Part shown: positions 30,190 through 40,279 of the stretch, piece after piece
How positions within the stretch are numbered: position 1 is the first letter of the stretch
Layout: each line of letters starts with the position of its first letter
NCBI RefSeq assembly: GCF_000373645.1
Contig: NZ_KB892014.1
Location: 62,001-126,000 of the forward strand
Reading direction: 5' to 3'
Length of the DNA: 64,000 nt
Origin: Streptomyces sp. ATexAB-D23
GTDB lineage: Bacteria; Actinomycetota; Actinomycetes; Streptomycetales; Streptomycetaceae
Made by a program: the position numbers and the translations under genes
Notes under the pieces: model-generated
What the model saw: only the letters and a program-made list of their open reading frames with translations
Database searches by the model: none
Told to the model about the DNA's origin: nothing

Positions 30190-30671
30190 CAGCCGGGGGT
30201 GGCCGTGGGCGCGTTCTCGCAGGGGCCGCGGAAGACCACCGGCACCTTGTTGTCCAGCACCAGGCGGCCGAGGAGGGCGGCCAGCAGTTCGCGGTCGGGG
30301 GCGTCGACGCCGTCCGCCAGTGCTTCCACCCGTCGGCTGGTCTCCTCGTGGAACACCTCGGCCAGCTCGCTTCCCGCCCCGGTCAGCGCCACCCGCACGG
30401 CACGCCCGTCCTCCGGATCTGCCTCGCGGCACACCAGGCCGCGCTGCACGCTCCGGTCCACCAGTCCGGTGAGGCTGGACTTGGCCAGACCCAGCACGGT
30501 GCCCAGCTCGCGCATGCCGTACGGCTTGAGCATCAGGACGCAGAGCAGCTGGCCCTGCTGGGCGGTGATGCCGTGCTCGCGGCCGGAATCGGCGTACACG
30601 GCGTTCACCAGAAATGCGGAGCGCACCAATGCGGTGGCGATCCCCATCTGTTCGCCTTCGGCCTTTCGCAT
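30186..30671 (-). CDS. MarR-family transcriptional regulator
   Basis: 161 residues. The winged helix-turn-helix spans about 40-110: ITAQQGQLLCVLMLKPYGMRELGTVL, recognition helix AKSSLTGLVDRSVQRGLV, and wing READPEDGRAVRVALT, the diagnostic D-x-R of MarR. Flanking helices form the dimer interface. A cysteine in the last helix (RGPCENAP) and a terminal GC could be redox sensors, but this is speculation. It is convergent with the oxidoreductase gene and likely represses it from the operators at 28984-29019, and itself through the related site at 30722-30736. Confidence 0.92.
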   Translation of the reverse strand: MRKAEGEQMGIATALVRSAFLVNAVYADSGREHGITAQQGQLLCVLMLKPYGMRELGTVLGLAKSSLTGLVDRSVQRGLVCREADPEDGRAVRVALTGAGSELAEVFHEETSRRVEALADGVDAPDRELLAALLGRLVLDNKVPVVFRGPCENAPTATPGC

Positions 30672-30721
30672 TCGCCCAGAATACGGCAGGTGGTGACGGT
30701 ACGGCCCCGCCCGGGGCGGAC

Positions 30722-30736
30722 ATTCGTGGCGCGAAC
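30722..30736 (-). promoter_or_regulatory. Third MarR-type operator, upstream of marR
   Basis: ATTCGTGGCGCGAAC differs from the perfect site at 28984-28998 (GTTCGTGACACGAAC) at only three positions. It lies 51 bases upstream of the marR start, a sensible autoregulation position. Confidence 0.55.
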
Positions 30737-30750
30737 TATCCGCAAGGCAA

Positions 30751-30789
30751 AGCGGCCGGTGAGAGACGCAAAGCCTCTCACCGGCCGCT
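30751..30789. terminator. Terminator of the PknG/FHA cassette
   Basis: Perfect 15-bp inverted repeat AGCGGCCGGTGAGAG / CTCTCACCGGCCGCT with a 9-base loop, the longest hairpin of this kind in the window. It lies 16 bases downstream of the stop of the FHA gene and marks the end of the leftward cassette. Confidence 0.88.
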
Positions 30790-30804
30790 CTGTGTCTGGC
30801 GGCG

Positions 30805-32073
<1,269 letters not shown>

Positions 32074-32179
32074 GTCGGCGCTTCCCCCTCTCCTTGTCCG
32101 GCCCACAGGCCGTTATTCGTCTTGCTCCGCGGCCCGGCGGACCTGAACCGGCGGGCTGCTGATCGGTGTGGATATGTGG

Positions 32180-33523
32180 CTATTTCTTGACGCGTACCGT
32201 CTTCGTGGAGCGGGTTTCGAGGGTCATCTCGTCCGCTTCCGCGACCTTCGCCTTCAGTCGCACAGTACCCGTCGCCGCGTCGACGACGTCTACCACCTTC
32301 GAAAGCAGTTTCGCAGTGTCCTCGTTCCCGGACGCGGATGCCAGCTGCACCGCACGACCCAGTTTGGCCGTGGCGCCGTCGAAGTCTCCCGACTTGCGGG
32401 CATCAAGACCCTGCTGGATGACTTGTGCCAGTTCGGCCTGACCCGTGTAGTGCGCCACCTGCGGATTGATCGAGGTGGACGCCACCATGTCGTCCGTCCA
32501 CACCGCCCGCACCAGACCCTGCGAAAGCGTCTGCGGCGCCCCGCCGGCCGGGTCGGGAAGGATCAGGGAGACCCGGGCCGCGAGCATCTCCTGACCGATT
32601 CCGGCCTCCGGGACCCGGACGCAGACGTGGTAGTCGCGGGACTCGTCGCCCCAGGAACCCGTGGGGTAGTCCCCGGCCCTGGGGCCCGCCTCGGTGCGGC
32701 GGTCGGTCAGGTCGGCGACCGTCGGCGCGACCTGCTTCACGTACTGGATCTCCACGCCGACCGGGGTCCACAGGCGCAGCGCGACGTCCGCGACCTCCTT
32801 GCCCATGGCGTTCTCCATCATCTGCGTGAAGTCCGCCGCGAGCCCCGCCGGGTCGGCGACGATGTCGGCCGTGCCGAGCAGCGCCGAGGCGATGGCTGTG
32901 ACTTCTTTCACTTCCCAGTCGGTGCCGACCCCGCGGGCGTCACAGGTGAACCGCCCCGCGCAGGCGTCCAGCGCCGCGCGCAGGTCCTCGGGCGACTCGT
33001 GCTCGTTGCGCCCGTCCGTCAGCAGGATGCCGTGCCGGATGTCCACGTCGGCGGAGCCGAGCAGCCGGTCCGCCAGCCGCAGCCAGGTCCCGATCGCCGT
33101 ACCGCCGCCCGCGCTCAGCCGGCGCAGGGCCTCCTTGGCCTGGGCCCGGGTCCGGGCGTCGGCGACGGCGAGCCGGCCGTTGCCCGGGTAGACCTCCCTG
33201 GCCACGTGCGTGCCGTCGACCACGGCGAACGAGGTGCCGTCGCGCAGGGTGTCGATCGCCGCCGCCGTCGCGTCGCGGGCGTTGCGCATCTTCGTCGGCG
33301 GGTAGTCCATCGAACCCGAACAGTCCACCATGATCACCACGGCGGCGCCGGTGGCCCGCCCCGGCCCGGACGCGCCCGCCAGGGGTACGCCCCCGGTGGT
33401 GCCGCCCCCGGTCGAGGTGACCGTGATGATGCCGTTGACCTCACGGCCGCCCTCGGGCAGGAATTCGTTCTGATACACCTCGACGGAGAACTGCGGCACG
33501 TTCGACTTGGAGAAGTTGGCCAT
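32180..33523 (-). CDS. VWA-domain protein of the PknG cassette
   Basis: 447 residues, cytoplasmic (no signal peptide). Beta-rich N-terminal segment, then a VWA domain: metal site DCSGSM (Asp67-Ser71), AVVDGTHVAREVYPG, a conserved Thr in SAGGGTAIGTWLR and ILLTDGRNEHE. A C-terminal domain with TPR-like helices follows (QAELAQVIQQGLDARKSGDFDGATAKLGRA). Such VWA proteins bind partner proteins through the metal site and here lie between a PP2C phosphatase and an FHA protein. SD AAGGAG is 8 bases before the ATG at 33523; an upstream in-frame methionine at 33547 lacks a better ribosome site. Confidence 0.9.
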   Translation of the reverse strand: MANFSKSNVPQFSVEVYQNEFLPEGGREVNGIITVTSTGGGTTGGVPLAGASGPGRATGAAVVIMVDCSGSMDYPPTKMRNARDATAAAIDTLRDGTSFAVVDGTHVAREVYPGNGRLAVADARTRAQAKEALRRLSAGGGTAIGTWLRLADRLLGSADVDIRHGILLTDGRNEHESPEDLRAALDACAGRFTCDARGVGTDWEVKEVTAIASALLGTADIVADPAGLAADFTQMMENAMGKEVADVALRLWTPVGVEIQYVKQVAPTVADLTDRRTEAGPRAGDYPTGSWGDESRDYHVCVRVPEAGIGQEMLAARVSLILPDPAGGAPQTLSQGLVRAVWTDDMVASTSINPQVAHYTGQAELAQVIQQGLDARKSGDFDGATAKLGRAVQLASASGNEDTAKLLSKVVDVVDAATGTVRLKAKVAEADEMTLETRSTKTVRVKK

Positions 33524-33610
33524 CTGATCGGCTCCTTGAGGCTCCACGTGTCAGATGAAGACAGATGTACGGACAAAGGCATCAAAGGTGGGCAGGGTGA
33601 ACCGCCCGGT

Positions 33611-34876
33611 TCAGGCGGAGCCTGCCCCCTGCGGTGACACGGCGAACGGCAGCAGGGCCACTGTTACGTTGTCGTGGCCCCCGCCGTCGAGGGCGTGACC
33701 CACCAGCACCCGCGCGCCGTGCAGCGGTCGTTCGTACGCGTCCTCGGGGACCGCGGCGGCCATCTCGGCCGCGGACTCCGCGTAGTTCCACAGGCCGTCC
33801 GTGCAGACCACCACGAGGCCGGGCCGGTCCGGTTTGAACGAGACCGTGTGCGGCTCCAGTTCGTAGGCGTCGGCGCCGAGCCAGCCCGTGATGGCGTGGG
33901 CACGCTCGTCCGCGTACGCCTCCGCCTCGTTCATCAGGCCCGTCGCGACCATCTGCGCGGCCCAGGAGTCGTCCTCGGTCAGCCGGGCGGGCGCCGTGGA
34001 GCGGTCCTCGGGCACCCAGTACACGCGGCTGTCGCCGACCCAGCCGACGACCAGCAGACCGCTCGCCATCACCGCGCCGACCAGCGTGCACGCCGGGGCG
34101 TTCTGATGGCGGTGCGGTTCGCGCTCCCGGTCCGGCTCCTGGGCCAGCCGGTTGACCGACTCCGAGGCCGCCACGATCGCCTCGTGCATCGCCTGCTGCG
34201 GATGCGTGCCGCGCGGCAGCGCCTCCAGCAGGGACTCGTTGGCCGTGCTCGCCGCCGCGGCCGAGGCCTCGTCGGGCCGGCTGGCCGACGACACCCCGTC
34301 GCACACGATCGCCACCACGGCCGCCGAGCCGTCCGGCAGGGCGGTCGTGGACACCGCGAACGAGTCCTCGTTGCGGTGGTGGCGCAGCCCCCGGTCACTG
34401 ACCGCGGCGACCGAACCGAGCTCCTGCTCCATGTGGTCGCGCTCGCGCGGCTGCGCGTGGCCGCAGTTCTCGCAGTAGCCGTCGCCGTCGACCCGGCCGG
34501 CCCGGCAGGCCACGCACAGCTTGGCCCCGGCCGAGGGGGCCGCCGCGACGGCCTGCGCCGGCTTCGGGGACAGCCGGGGGTCGGGCGCGGCCGCCCCCGG
34601 GGCGGCCAGCTCGAAGTCCCCGGAGCGGGCCGGGCCGTCGAGGCGCGCCCCGGAAGGCGCGGCAGCGCGCGGCGCACCCGCGCCGGGCGCACCGGACGGC
34701 GGCGCGCCCGCACCCGCGTCCGGCGTGACGATGGCGACCGTCGGGCGGTCCGGCGGCGGCTCCGGCACGGCGGACAGGTCGTACCCGCACGCACCGCAGA
34801 ACAGGTCGCCCTGCTCCAACGGCTCCTCGCAGCCGGGGCACCTCGGCAACGCCGACTCCTGGCGGTTCTGCGACAT
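33611..34876 (-). CDS. PP2C-family Ser/Thr phosphatase with paired zinc ribbons
   Basis: 421 residues. Zinc ribbon 1 at residues 12-35 (CPGCEEPL...CGACGYDL), disordered Pro/Ala linker, zinc ribbon 2 near 115-135 (CVACRAG...CENCGHAQ), then PP2C catalytic domain from about 150: SDRGLRHHRNEDS with the metal Asp, IVCDGVSS, VVGWVGDSRVYWV, VVCTDGLWNYAES and HDNVTVALL. These contain the acidic residues for the two-metal centre. It would dephosphorylate targets of the kinase encoded directly upstream. Start ATG 34876 lies 2 bases after the kinase stop, so the genes are translationally coupled. Confidence 0.92.
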   Translation of the reverse strand: MSQNRQESALPRCPGCEEPLEQGDLFCGACGYDLSAVPEPPPDRPTVAIVTPDAGAGAPPSGAPGAGAPRAAAPSGARLDGPARSGDFELAAPGAAAPDPRLSPKPAQAVAAAPSAGAKLCVACRAGRVDGDGYCENCGHAQPRERDHMEQELGSVAAVSDRGLRHHRNEDSFAVSTTALPDGSAAVVAIVCDGVSSASRPDEASAAAASTANESLLEALPRGTHPQQAMHEAIVAASESVNRLAQEPDREREPHRHQNAPACTLVGAVMASGLLVVGWVGDSRVYWVPEDRSTAPARLTEDDSWAAQMVATGLMNEAEAYADERAHAITGWLGADAYELEPHTVSFKPDRPGLVVVCTDGLWNYAESAAEMAAAVPEDAYERPLHGARVLVGHALDGGGHDNVTVALLPFAVSPQGAGSA

Positions 34877-34878
34877 GT

Positions 34879-37683
34879 TCACACCCACGTTCGGGGGCGG
34901 AAGCGGTTGGCCCGCTCCACCAGTTCGATCCTCTCGGCGCCGGGCTCCGCGAGCCGGGCGAGCATCCGGTACGCGCGCTCAAGACCGAAACGCAGCCCGC
35001 GCTCGTCCAGCTCGCTGCCGAGCAGCGTCCCCGGGCCCTGCGGCCCGCCGTGCACGGACTGCTGCGGGCCCGAAGGGCTACCGGAGAGTACCCAGTCGAG
35101 CGCGGTGCCCAGCACCTCGGTCGACAACTGCTCCCGCCGCACCGCGTCGAGCCCGAGACCGGCGAGCCCCGACACCTGCGCCGAAGCGGCCGTCAGGTCC
35201 GTCATCAGCGGTTCGCCCGGGGCCCGTTCGCGCAGCCGCGCCCGGACCGAGGCGACCCGGGCCGCCGTGAAGTGGATCGACGCCTCGGGCACCGACTCCA
35301 GCGACCGGACGGCGGCGTTCCGGTCCCCGGCGGCGAGCTGCACCCGGGCCAGGCCGAACGCGGCGCTCACGAAGCTCGGATCGGTCAGCCACACCAGCCG
35401 GTAGTACTCGGCGGCGTTGTCCAGCTGACCCAGCACCTCCGCGCAGATACCGAGGGCCAGCTTCGGCGCCGGCTCCCCGGGAAACGCGTCGTACACCGCG
35501 TCGAACGCCAGCGCCGCGTTCTCCCTGTCGCCGGTCACCAGGGAGGTGAGGCCCCGGTACCAGACCACCCGCCAGTCGTCCGGGTGCCGGCTCTCCAGCT
35601 CCGTCAGGGTCTTCCCGGCCGCGTCGAGGTCGCCCATCTCCAGATACGCCCGCAGCTCACGCAGCCGGGTCTCCAGCGACGCCGCCGGAACCGCCTGCAA
35701 CGCGGCGATCAGCTCGGCGGGCGCCGACGCCATCACCCCGGCCAGGAAACCCGCGTTGGGGTCGTTCGCGTCGACCCGGGGCACCGGCAGCGCCAGCGAG
35801 GTCCCGCGCACGTCCAGCCCGGCCAGCCGGGGCGCCGAAGCACCGGGCGGCGTCTGCGGGGCGGCCGGCGCGGGCACCGGACTGCGGGGGGCGGGCACGC
35901 TCACCGTGGCCGGCGCGTGCGGCAGGGGGCCGGAGCCGGTGCCGGGCCCGCCGGGGGCACGGACATGGGTGGCGACGGAGGGCACCGGGGCGGCGCCCGT
36001 CGCGGAGGCGGGCGGCGGCCCGGCGGGCAGCGCCCCCGGAACACCCCCGGGCGGGGTCACCGCGGCGGGCGGCAGTGCCGATCTCGCCGCCCCGCCCCGC
36101 CGGCGCCCCAGGAACCCGGAGCCGCCGGGCTCGACCCTGCGGACACCCAGCCGCGACACCTCGCCCGTCGGGGCGGCGAACAGCTCCGTGTCGGTGACCC
36201 GCAGCTCCGCGCCGAACAGCGTCGACAGCGCCGGACGCGGGCGCCCCGTCTGGAGCGACACCACCTCCCGCAGCACACCCGTCAGCTGCTCGGCCATCTC
36301 CGCCGCCGAGGCGAACCGGCGGGCCGGATCGGGGTCGGTGGCCCGCACCAGGAGCCGGTAGAACGACTCGTAGGTCCGGAACACCTCGATGTTGTCCGGG
36401 TCCGGCAGCGAGTCCACGAAGACGTTCGTGTACCCCTGGAAGTCGAAGGTGAGCACCGCGAGCGTGCGCGCCACCGTGTACAGGTCGGAGGCGACCGACG
36501 GGCCCAGGTCCGCGACCTCCGGCGCCTGGTAGCCGACCGTGCCGTAGATCGCCGACTCGTCGTCGTCCATCCGGCGGACCGCGCCCATGTCGATGAGCTT
36601 CAGCTGGTCCTCGGTCTGGATCGCGTTGTCGACCTTGAAGTCGCAGTACAGCAGGTTGCGGCTGTGCAGGTGGCCCAGCGCCTCCAGGGCCTCGATGCCG
36701 AACGCGCACGCCTGCTCGACCGGCAGCGGGTCCCGCTTCCCGGCCGGCGTGCGGCGCTCGTTGGCGATCTCCTTGAGCGACTTGCCGCCGACGTACTCCA
36801 TGACGATGTAGCCGTCCAGCGAACCGGTCCGCTGGTCCAGGTGCTCGACGAAGTTGTAGATGCGCACGATGTTCGAGTGCTCGATCTCGGCGAGGAACCG
36901 GCGCTCCGAGATGGCCGCCGCCATGGCGTCCTGGTCGCCCGTGTCGAGCAGGCCCTTGAGGACCACCCACCGGTCGGAGACCGCGCGGTCCACCGCGAGA
37001 TAGACCCAGCCGAGCCCGCCGTGCGCCAGACAGCCCGCCACCTCGTACTGCCCGTGGACGACATCGCCGCCCTGGAGCTTGGGCACGAAGGAGTACGGGT
37101 GGCCGCACTTGGTGCAGAACCCCTCGGTGCGGCCCGTCCGCTCGCCCCGCGACCGGCCCACCGGAGCCCCGCAGTCCGAACGCGAACAGAACCGTTTGCG
37201 CTCGGGCACCTCCGGGTTCTCCATCACGGCGGTACGCGGATCGGGGCGCGGCACGTCCGGGACCTGCACCAGACCCGCGCCCAGCCGGTTGCGGCCCGAG
37301 GCGTTGGTCGACTTGGCCGACGAGCGCACCGAGACCGAGTGCGAGCCGGTCCGGCCGGACAGCGAACGCGACAGCCGCCCCGAGACCGAACGCCGCGAGG
37401 TCGACGAACGCGACGAGGCCCGGGACGACGCCCGCGACGAGGACTGCGAACTGCTGCGGGCGGAGGAGCTGTCGCTGCTCCGGCTGCTCGCCCGCCCGCC
37501 GCCCGTGATCCCCGTGGCCGGCGAGTTCAGCGAGCCGTCCCCGGGTTCTCGGCCTCGCCCGGACGGGGGAGACCCCGCCGGCGCGACGACGGGCGCCAGA
37601 CCGCAGGTGTCGCAGTACAGCTCACCGCCGCCCATGTCCTCGTAACTGCCCTCGCACGCGGGGCGCTGGCACTGCGTACTCAT
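34879..37683 (-). CDS. pknG: PknG-type Ser/Thr protein kinase with N-terminal zinc ribbons, RS linker and TPR domain
   Basis: 934 residues. Zinc ribbon (5-27), Arg/Ser-rich linker (64-125), second ribbon (about 165-195, CSRSDCGAP...CTKCGHPYSF), kinase domain (about 208-480): Gly-rich loop LAHGGLGWV (219-227), Lys243, catalytic loop YCDFKVDN (Asp348, Lys350, Asn353), DMG in place of DFG (365-367). The last third is a TPR domain (GDLDAAGKTLTELESRHPDD, GDRENAALAFDAVYDAFPGE). The order rubredoxin-like domain, kinase, TPR is that of mycobacterial PknG, which controls 2-oxoglutarate/glutamate metabolism through an FHA protein. A dispersed palindrome (37536-37576) is translated in the N-terminal linker. 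It has 2 bases to the phosphatase gene. Confidence 0.93.
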   Translation of the reverse strand: MSTQCQRPACEGSYEDMGGGELYCDTCGLAPVVAPAGSPPSGRGREPGDGSLNSPATGITGGGRASSRSSDSSSARSSSQSSSRASSRASSRSSTSRRSVSGRLSRSLSGRTGSHSVSVRSSAKSTNASGRNRLGAGLVQVPDVPRPDPRTAVMENPEVPERKRFCSRSDCGAPVGRSRGERTGRTEGFCTKCGHPYSFVPKLQGGDVVHGQYEVAGCLAHGGLGWVYLAVDRAVSDRWVVLKGLLDTGDQDAMAAAISERRFLAEIEHSNIVRIYNFVEHLDQRTGSLDGYIVMEYVGGKSLKEIANERRTPAGKRDPLPVEQACAFGIEALEALGHLHSRNLLYCDFKVDNAIQTEDQLKLIDMGAVRRMDDDESAIYGTVGYQAPEVADLGPSVASDLYTVARTLAVLTFDFQGYTNVFVDSLPDPDNIEVFRTYESFYRLLVRATDPDPARRFASAAEMAEQLTGVLREVVSLQTGRPRPALSTLFGAELRVTDTELFAAPTGEVSRLGVRRVEPGGSGFLGRRRGGAARSALPPAAVTPPGGVPGALPAGPPPASATGAAPVPSVATHVRAPGGPGTGSGPLPHAPATVSVPAPRSPVPAPAAPQTPPGASAPRLAGLDVRGTSLALPVPRVDANDPNAGFLAGVMASAPAELIAALQAVPAASLETRLRELRAYLEMGDLDAAGKTLTELESRHPDDWRVVWYRGLTSLVTGDRENAALAFDAVYDAFPGEPAPKLALGICAEVLGQLDNAAEYYRLVWLTDPSFVSAAFGLARVQLAAGDRNAAVRSLESVPEASIHFTAARVASVRARLRERAPGEPLMTDLTAASAQVSGLAGLGLDAVRREQLSTEVLGTALDWVLSGSPSGPQQSVHGGPQGPGTLLGSELDERGLRFGLERAYRMLARLAEPGAERIELVERANRFRPRTWV
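37536..37576. repeat. Second copy of the dispersed palindromic element, inside pknG
   Basis: 41-base relative of the element at 6476-6516. It shares the core TTCTC-GGC-TTCG-like loop layout, compensating arm changes and the identical right end GGGGAGACCCC. It lies antisense within the pknG coding region, in the linker encoding residues about 37-50 between the first zinc ribbon and the RS segment, so it is read in frame and tolerated. Confidence 0.6.
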
Positions 37684-37777
37684 GTTCGTTCCCCCTCTTC
37701 GCCCCGCCGCCTCGGCGGCCTCGACGGTCCGTCACTCCTGCTCATGCCCGCTGCGCGCTCCCCGGGCCCGGTCCGTC

Positions 37778-39112
37778 TCACGGGTGCCCCCGCCGGTCCT
37801 GCGGGCCGGACCCGCCCCGGCCGCCCAGCTGGTCCAGCGCCGCGTCCTGATAGCGCTGCACCGCCTGCGCGGCCACCCGCAGGTCGCACGGGGCGCTCCA
37901 CAGCATCCGGCGCGCCGCGTCGTAGCGCTCGATGAGGACCGGGTCCTCCGCCAGGCCGTGCCGGGCCACCTTCGCCTTGTACGCGTCGAGCCGGCCGCGC
38001 AGCTCCGCCCGGACGGCCAGCGGCGCGGTGACCGCCGTCAGCTGCTCCCGGGCCCGCAGCAACTCCTCCTCGGCCTCCCGCTCCAGGGTCTCCAGGAGCG
38101 GCGAGAGCCGGTGCCAGCGGGCGTGCCTGCGGTACTCCGAGGCGGCCGCCAGGCGCTCCTGGAGCACGGTCGGCGGGCCGTTGACCACGGGCACCTCGGA
38201 CGCGGCGATCTTGGCCAGCACCTCGCCGCGCGCCGTGCGGGCCTCGGCCAGTGTGCGGTCGGCCCGGGAGAGCACGTCGCGCAGGTGCACGAGGCGCTGT
38301 TCGGCGTCCTGCCGGACGGCGAGCACCGCCTCGACCTCGCGCCGCACCTCCTCCAGCGCCCGCGCCGCCCGGTCGTAGCGCGTGGTGTCCGGACGCCCGC
38401 CGCCGGGCGCCGCGCTCCCGGGCCCCGGCAGCCAGAACGCCAGCGGGTCCGAGATCACCTGCGCCCGCAGCGTCGTCAGCTCCTGGGTGATCGACTCCAG
38501 GTCGTCGCCCGCGGGGTGTTCCCCGGGCCGCACGCCCACCGAGTGCGCCAGCGAGTGGGTACGGCGCAGCTCGGCGGCGAGGAGATCTATGCGGGCGGGC
38601 ATCGCCGACCACACGGCGTCGGACGCGACGACCATGTCGAGGGCGCGCGCGTACAGACCGTTCATCCGGGAGACCAGCTCCTCCAGCGTGAACCGCTCGG
38701 AGAGCCGGGCCGGGCCGCTGACCGACGGGTCGTGCCCGGCCGCCGCGTGCGCCACCGTGACCCCCTGGCCGCGCAGCAGCTCGGTCAGGGTCGCCAGGTC
38801 CTCCCGGTTGGGGTGGCGGCGCCTGGCCCGCACCTCGCGCGCCTCGTTCAGCACACCCGCGTACGCGTCGAAGTAGCTCCACAGCAGCGTGATCGACTGC
38901 TCGGTGACGGTCCACCGCTCCCGGGTGACACCGGTCAGCTCGGCGCCCTCCAGGAGCCGGCGGCCGGCGTGGTCCTGGAGGGCCAGGAGAGAGGTCTCGA
39001 TCGCCTCGTGCTCCGCGCCGAGCCGGGCCAGCGCGCGGTCGGCCTCGTCCCGGTCCATGACAGGACCGGGGGGCCGGGCCGCGTAGCCGGGGAAGGGACC
39101 AGCGACGCCCAT
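37778..39112 (-). CDS. Helical/coiled-coil protein of unknown function in the PknG cassette
   Basis: 444 residues, no signal peptide or membrane helix, strongly helical and charged, for example DRDEADRALARLGAEHEAIE, LEEVRREVEAVLAVRQDAEQRL and TLEREAEEELLRAREQLTAV. The pattern suggests long antiparallel coiled coils. I do not recognise the family. Its constant neighbours (GlnH-like upstream, PknG downstream in this window) suggest an adaptor that links the periplasmic sensor and kinase, or presents kinase substrates; this is inference. ATG 39112 is preceded by GAGGTGAT. A perfect hairpin (39132-39156) sits just upstream of its ribosome site. Confidence 0.87.
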   Translation of the reverse strand: MGVAGPFPGYAARPPGPVMDRDEADRALARLGAEHEAIETSLLALQDHAGRRLLEGAELTGVTRERWTVTEQSITLLWSYFDAYAGVLNEAREVRARRRHPNREDLATLTELLRGQGVTVAHAAAGHDPSVSGPARLSERFTLEELVSRMNGLYARALDMVVASDAVWSAMPARIDLLAAELRRTHSLAHSVGVRPGEHPAGDDLESITQELTTLRAQVISDPLAFWLPGPGSAAPGGGRPDTTRYDRAARALEEVRREVEAVLAVRQDAEQRLVHLRDVLSRADRTLAEARTARGEVLAKIAASEVPVVNGPPTVLQERLAAASEYRRHARWHRLSPLLETLEREAEEELLRAREQLTAVTAPLAVRAELRGRLDAYKAKVARHGLAEDPVLIERYDAARRMLWSAPCDLRVAAQAVQRYQDAALDQLGGRGGSGPQDRRGHP

Positions 39113-39131
39113 CGATCACCTCTTCGCTCTC

Positions 39132-39156
39132 CCTGCCGGGCGGGGGGCCCGGCAGG
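39132..39156. promoter_or_regulatory. Intra-operon hairpin between glnH-like and helical genes
   Basis: Perfect 10-bp inverted repeat CCTGCCGGGC/GCCCGGCAGG with a five-base loop, ending 10 bases before the ribosome site of the downstream gene. It may stabilise the transcript or lower expression of the sensor relative to the kinase, or act as a partial terminator. Confidence 0.5.
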
Positions 39157-39233
39157 ATCAGTGCCGCCACCGCCGGCCGGACGGCCCAGGGCCTTGTCTC
39201 TGGATCGTGCCGGGCCCGCGGGCTCTGTCCCGC

Positions 39234-40268
39234 CTACTGCGGTTTCGGCGGCCCTTCGATTCCCGGCAGGCCGTTCGCCAGCCACTTCTTGTACGACGTC
39301 ATCCAGGGGCTGTCCGCGCCGCCGGAGGTGTAGTCGAGCAGCACCTTGTTGACCCGGGCCACCAGGTCGTCGGCGCCCAGCTTCGTGGCCACGCCGTAGT
39401 ACTCCTCGGTGAACGGGGTGCCCTTGAGCTGCACGGCCGGATCCTGGGCGGCCTGGCCGGCGGCCAGCGCGTTGTCCGTGACGATCGCGTCCACCTCGCC
39501 CAGCTGGAGCCGCACCAGGCAGTCCAGCTGGTTGGGAACGGTCAGCTGGTCCTCGTCGGCCGGGGTGCCGTCGTGCTCGTCCTCGAAGACGGCGCCGTAC
39601 GACTTCTTCTTCAGCTCGTCATACGCCGTGGAGCCCTCGGCGGTGCAGATCCGCTTGCCGGCCAGCGTGGAGTTGTAGCCGGTGATCGAGTGGTCCTCCT
39701 TGGCGGCGAGGACCTGCTGACCGGCCAGGAAGTAGGGGGTGGAGAACGAGACGTCGCGCAGCCGGGCGCAGTTGATCGTCATCGTCCGCACGACGACGTC
39801 GACCTTGTCGTTCTCCAGCGCCTCGATGCGCTGGTTGGTCGGGATCGCCCGGAAGATCACCTTGTTCTCGTCGCCGAGGACGGCCTTGGCGATGGCCCGC
39901 ACCAGGTCGATGTCGAAGCCCTCCAGCTTCCCGGTCTCCGGGTCGCGGAAACCCCACTGGAAGCTGTTCTGGTCGACGCCCGCGATGAGCTTGCCGCGCT
40001 CCTTGATCCGCCTGACCGCCTCGCCGTCCACCTCGGACGGCGGGACGCTGGCCAGCGGGTCCTTGCAGGAATCGGCCCGCGTCTGAAGGGCGTTCAGCGC
40101 GCCGGGCCCCGTGGCCTGGGGGCCGAACACGTCGTCGCCGTCGTGGGAGAGCGGCAGCAGGGTCAGCGACGCCGTCACCGCACAGGCGGCGGCCATGGCG
40201 CTCACCCCGCCCCAGCCGCGCAGCCGGCGCAGCGGGCCGCGGCCCGTCCTCGGGTCCTTCGCTGTCAT
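39234..40268 (-). CDS. glnH: GlnH-like glutamate/glutamine-binding protein of the PknG cassette
   Basis: 344 residues. A hydrophobic segment near residues 20-42 (GVSAMAAACAVTASLTLLP) anchors or exports it; no convincing lipobox, in contrast to the lipoprotein form in mycobacteria. The rest is an extracellular solute-binding family 3 domain: IKERGKLIAGVDQNSFQWGF, GKLEGFDIDLVRAIAKAVLG, IPTNQRIEALENDKVDVVV and TFSTPYF-like SFSTPYFLAG. This family binds polar amino acids. No amino-acid permease or ATPase gene is near, so it is expected to signal rather than transport, as the mycobacterial GlnH-GlnX pair does for PknG. SD AGGGGAA precedes the ATG. Confidence 0.9.
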   Translation of the reverse strand: MTAKDPRTGRGPLRRLRGWGGVSAMAAACAVTASLTLLPLSHDGDDVFGPQATGPGALNALQTRADSCKDPLASVPPSEVDGEAVRRIKERGKLIAGVDQNSFQWGFRDPETGKLEGFDIDLVRAIAKAVLGDENKVIFRAIPTNQRIEALENDKVDVVVRTMTINCARLRDVSFSTPYFLAGQQVLAAKEDHSITGYNSTLAGKRICTAEGSTAYDELKKKSYGAVFEDEHDGTPADEDQLTVPNQLDCLVRLQLGEVDAIVTDNALAAGQAAQDPAVQLKGTPFTEEYYGVATKLGADDLVARVNKVLLDYTSGGADSPWMTSYKKWLANGLPGIEGPPKPQ

Positions 40269-40279
40269 CGCTTCCCCTG

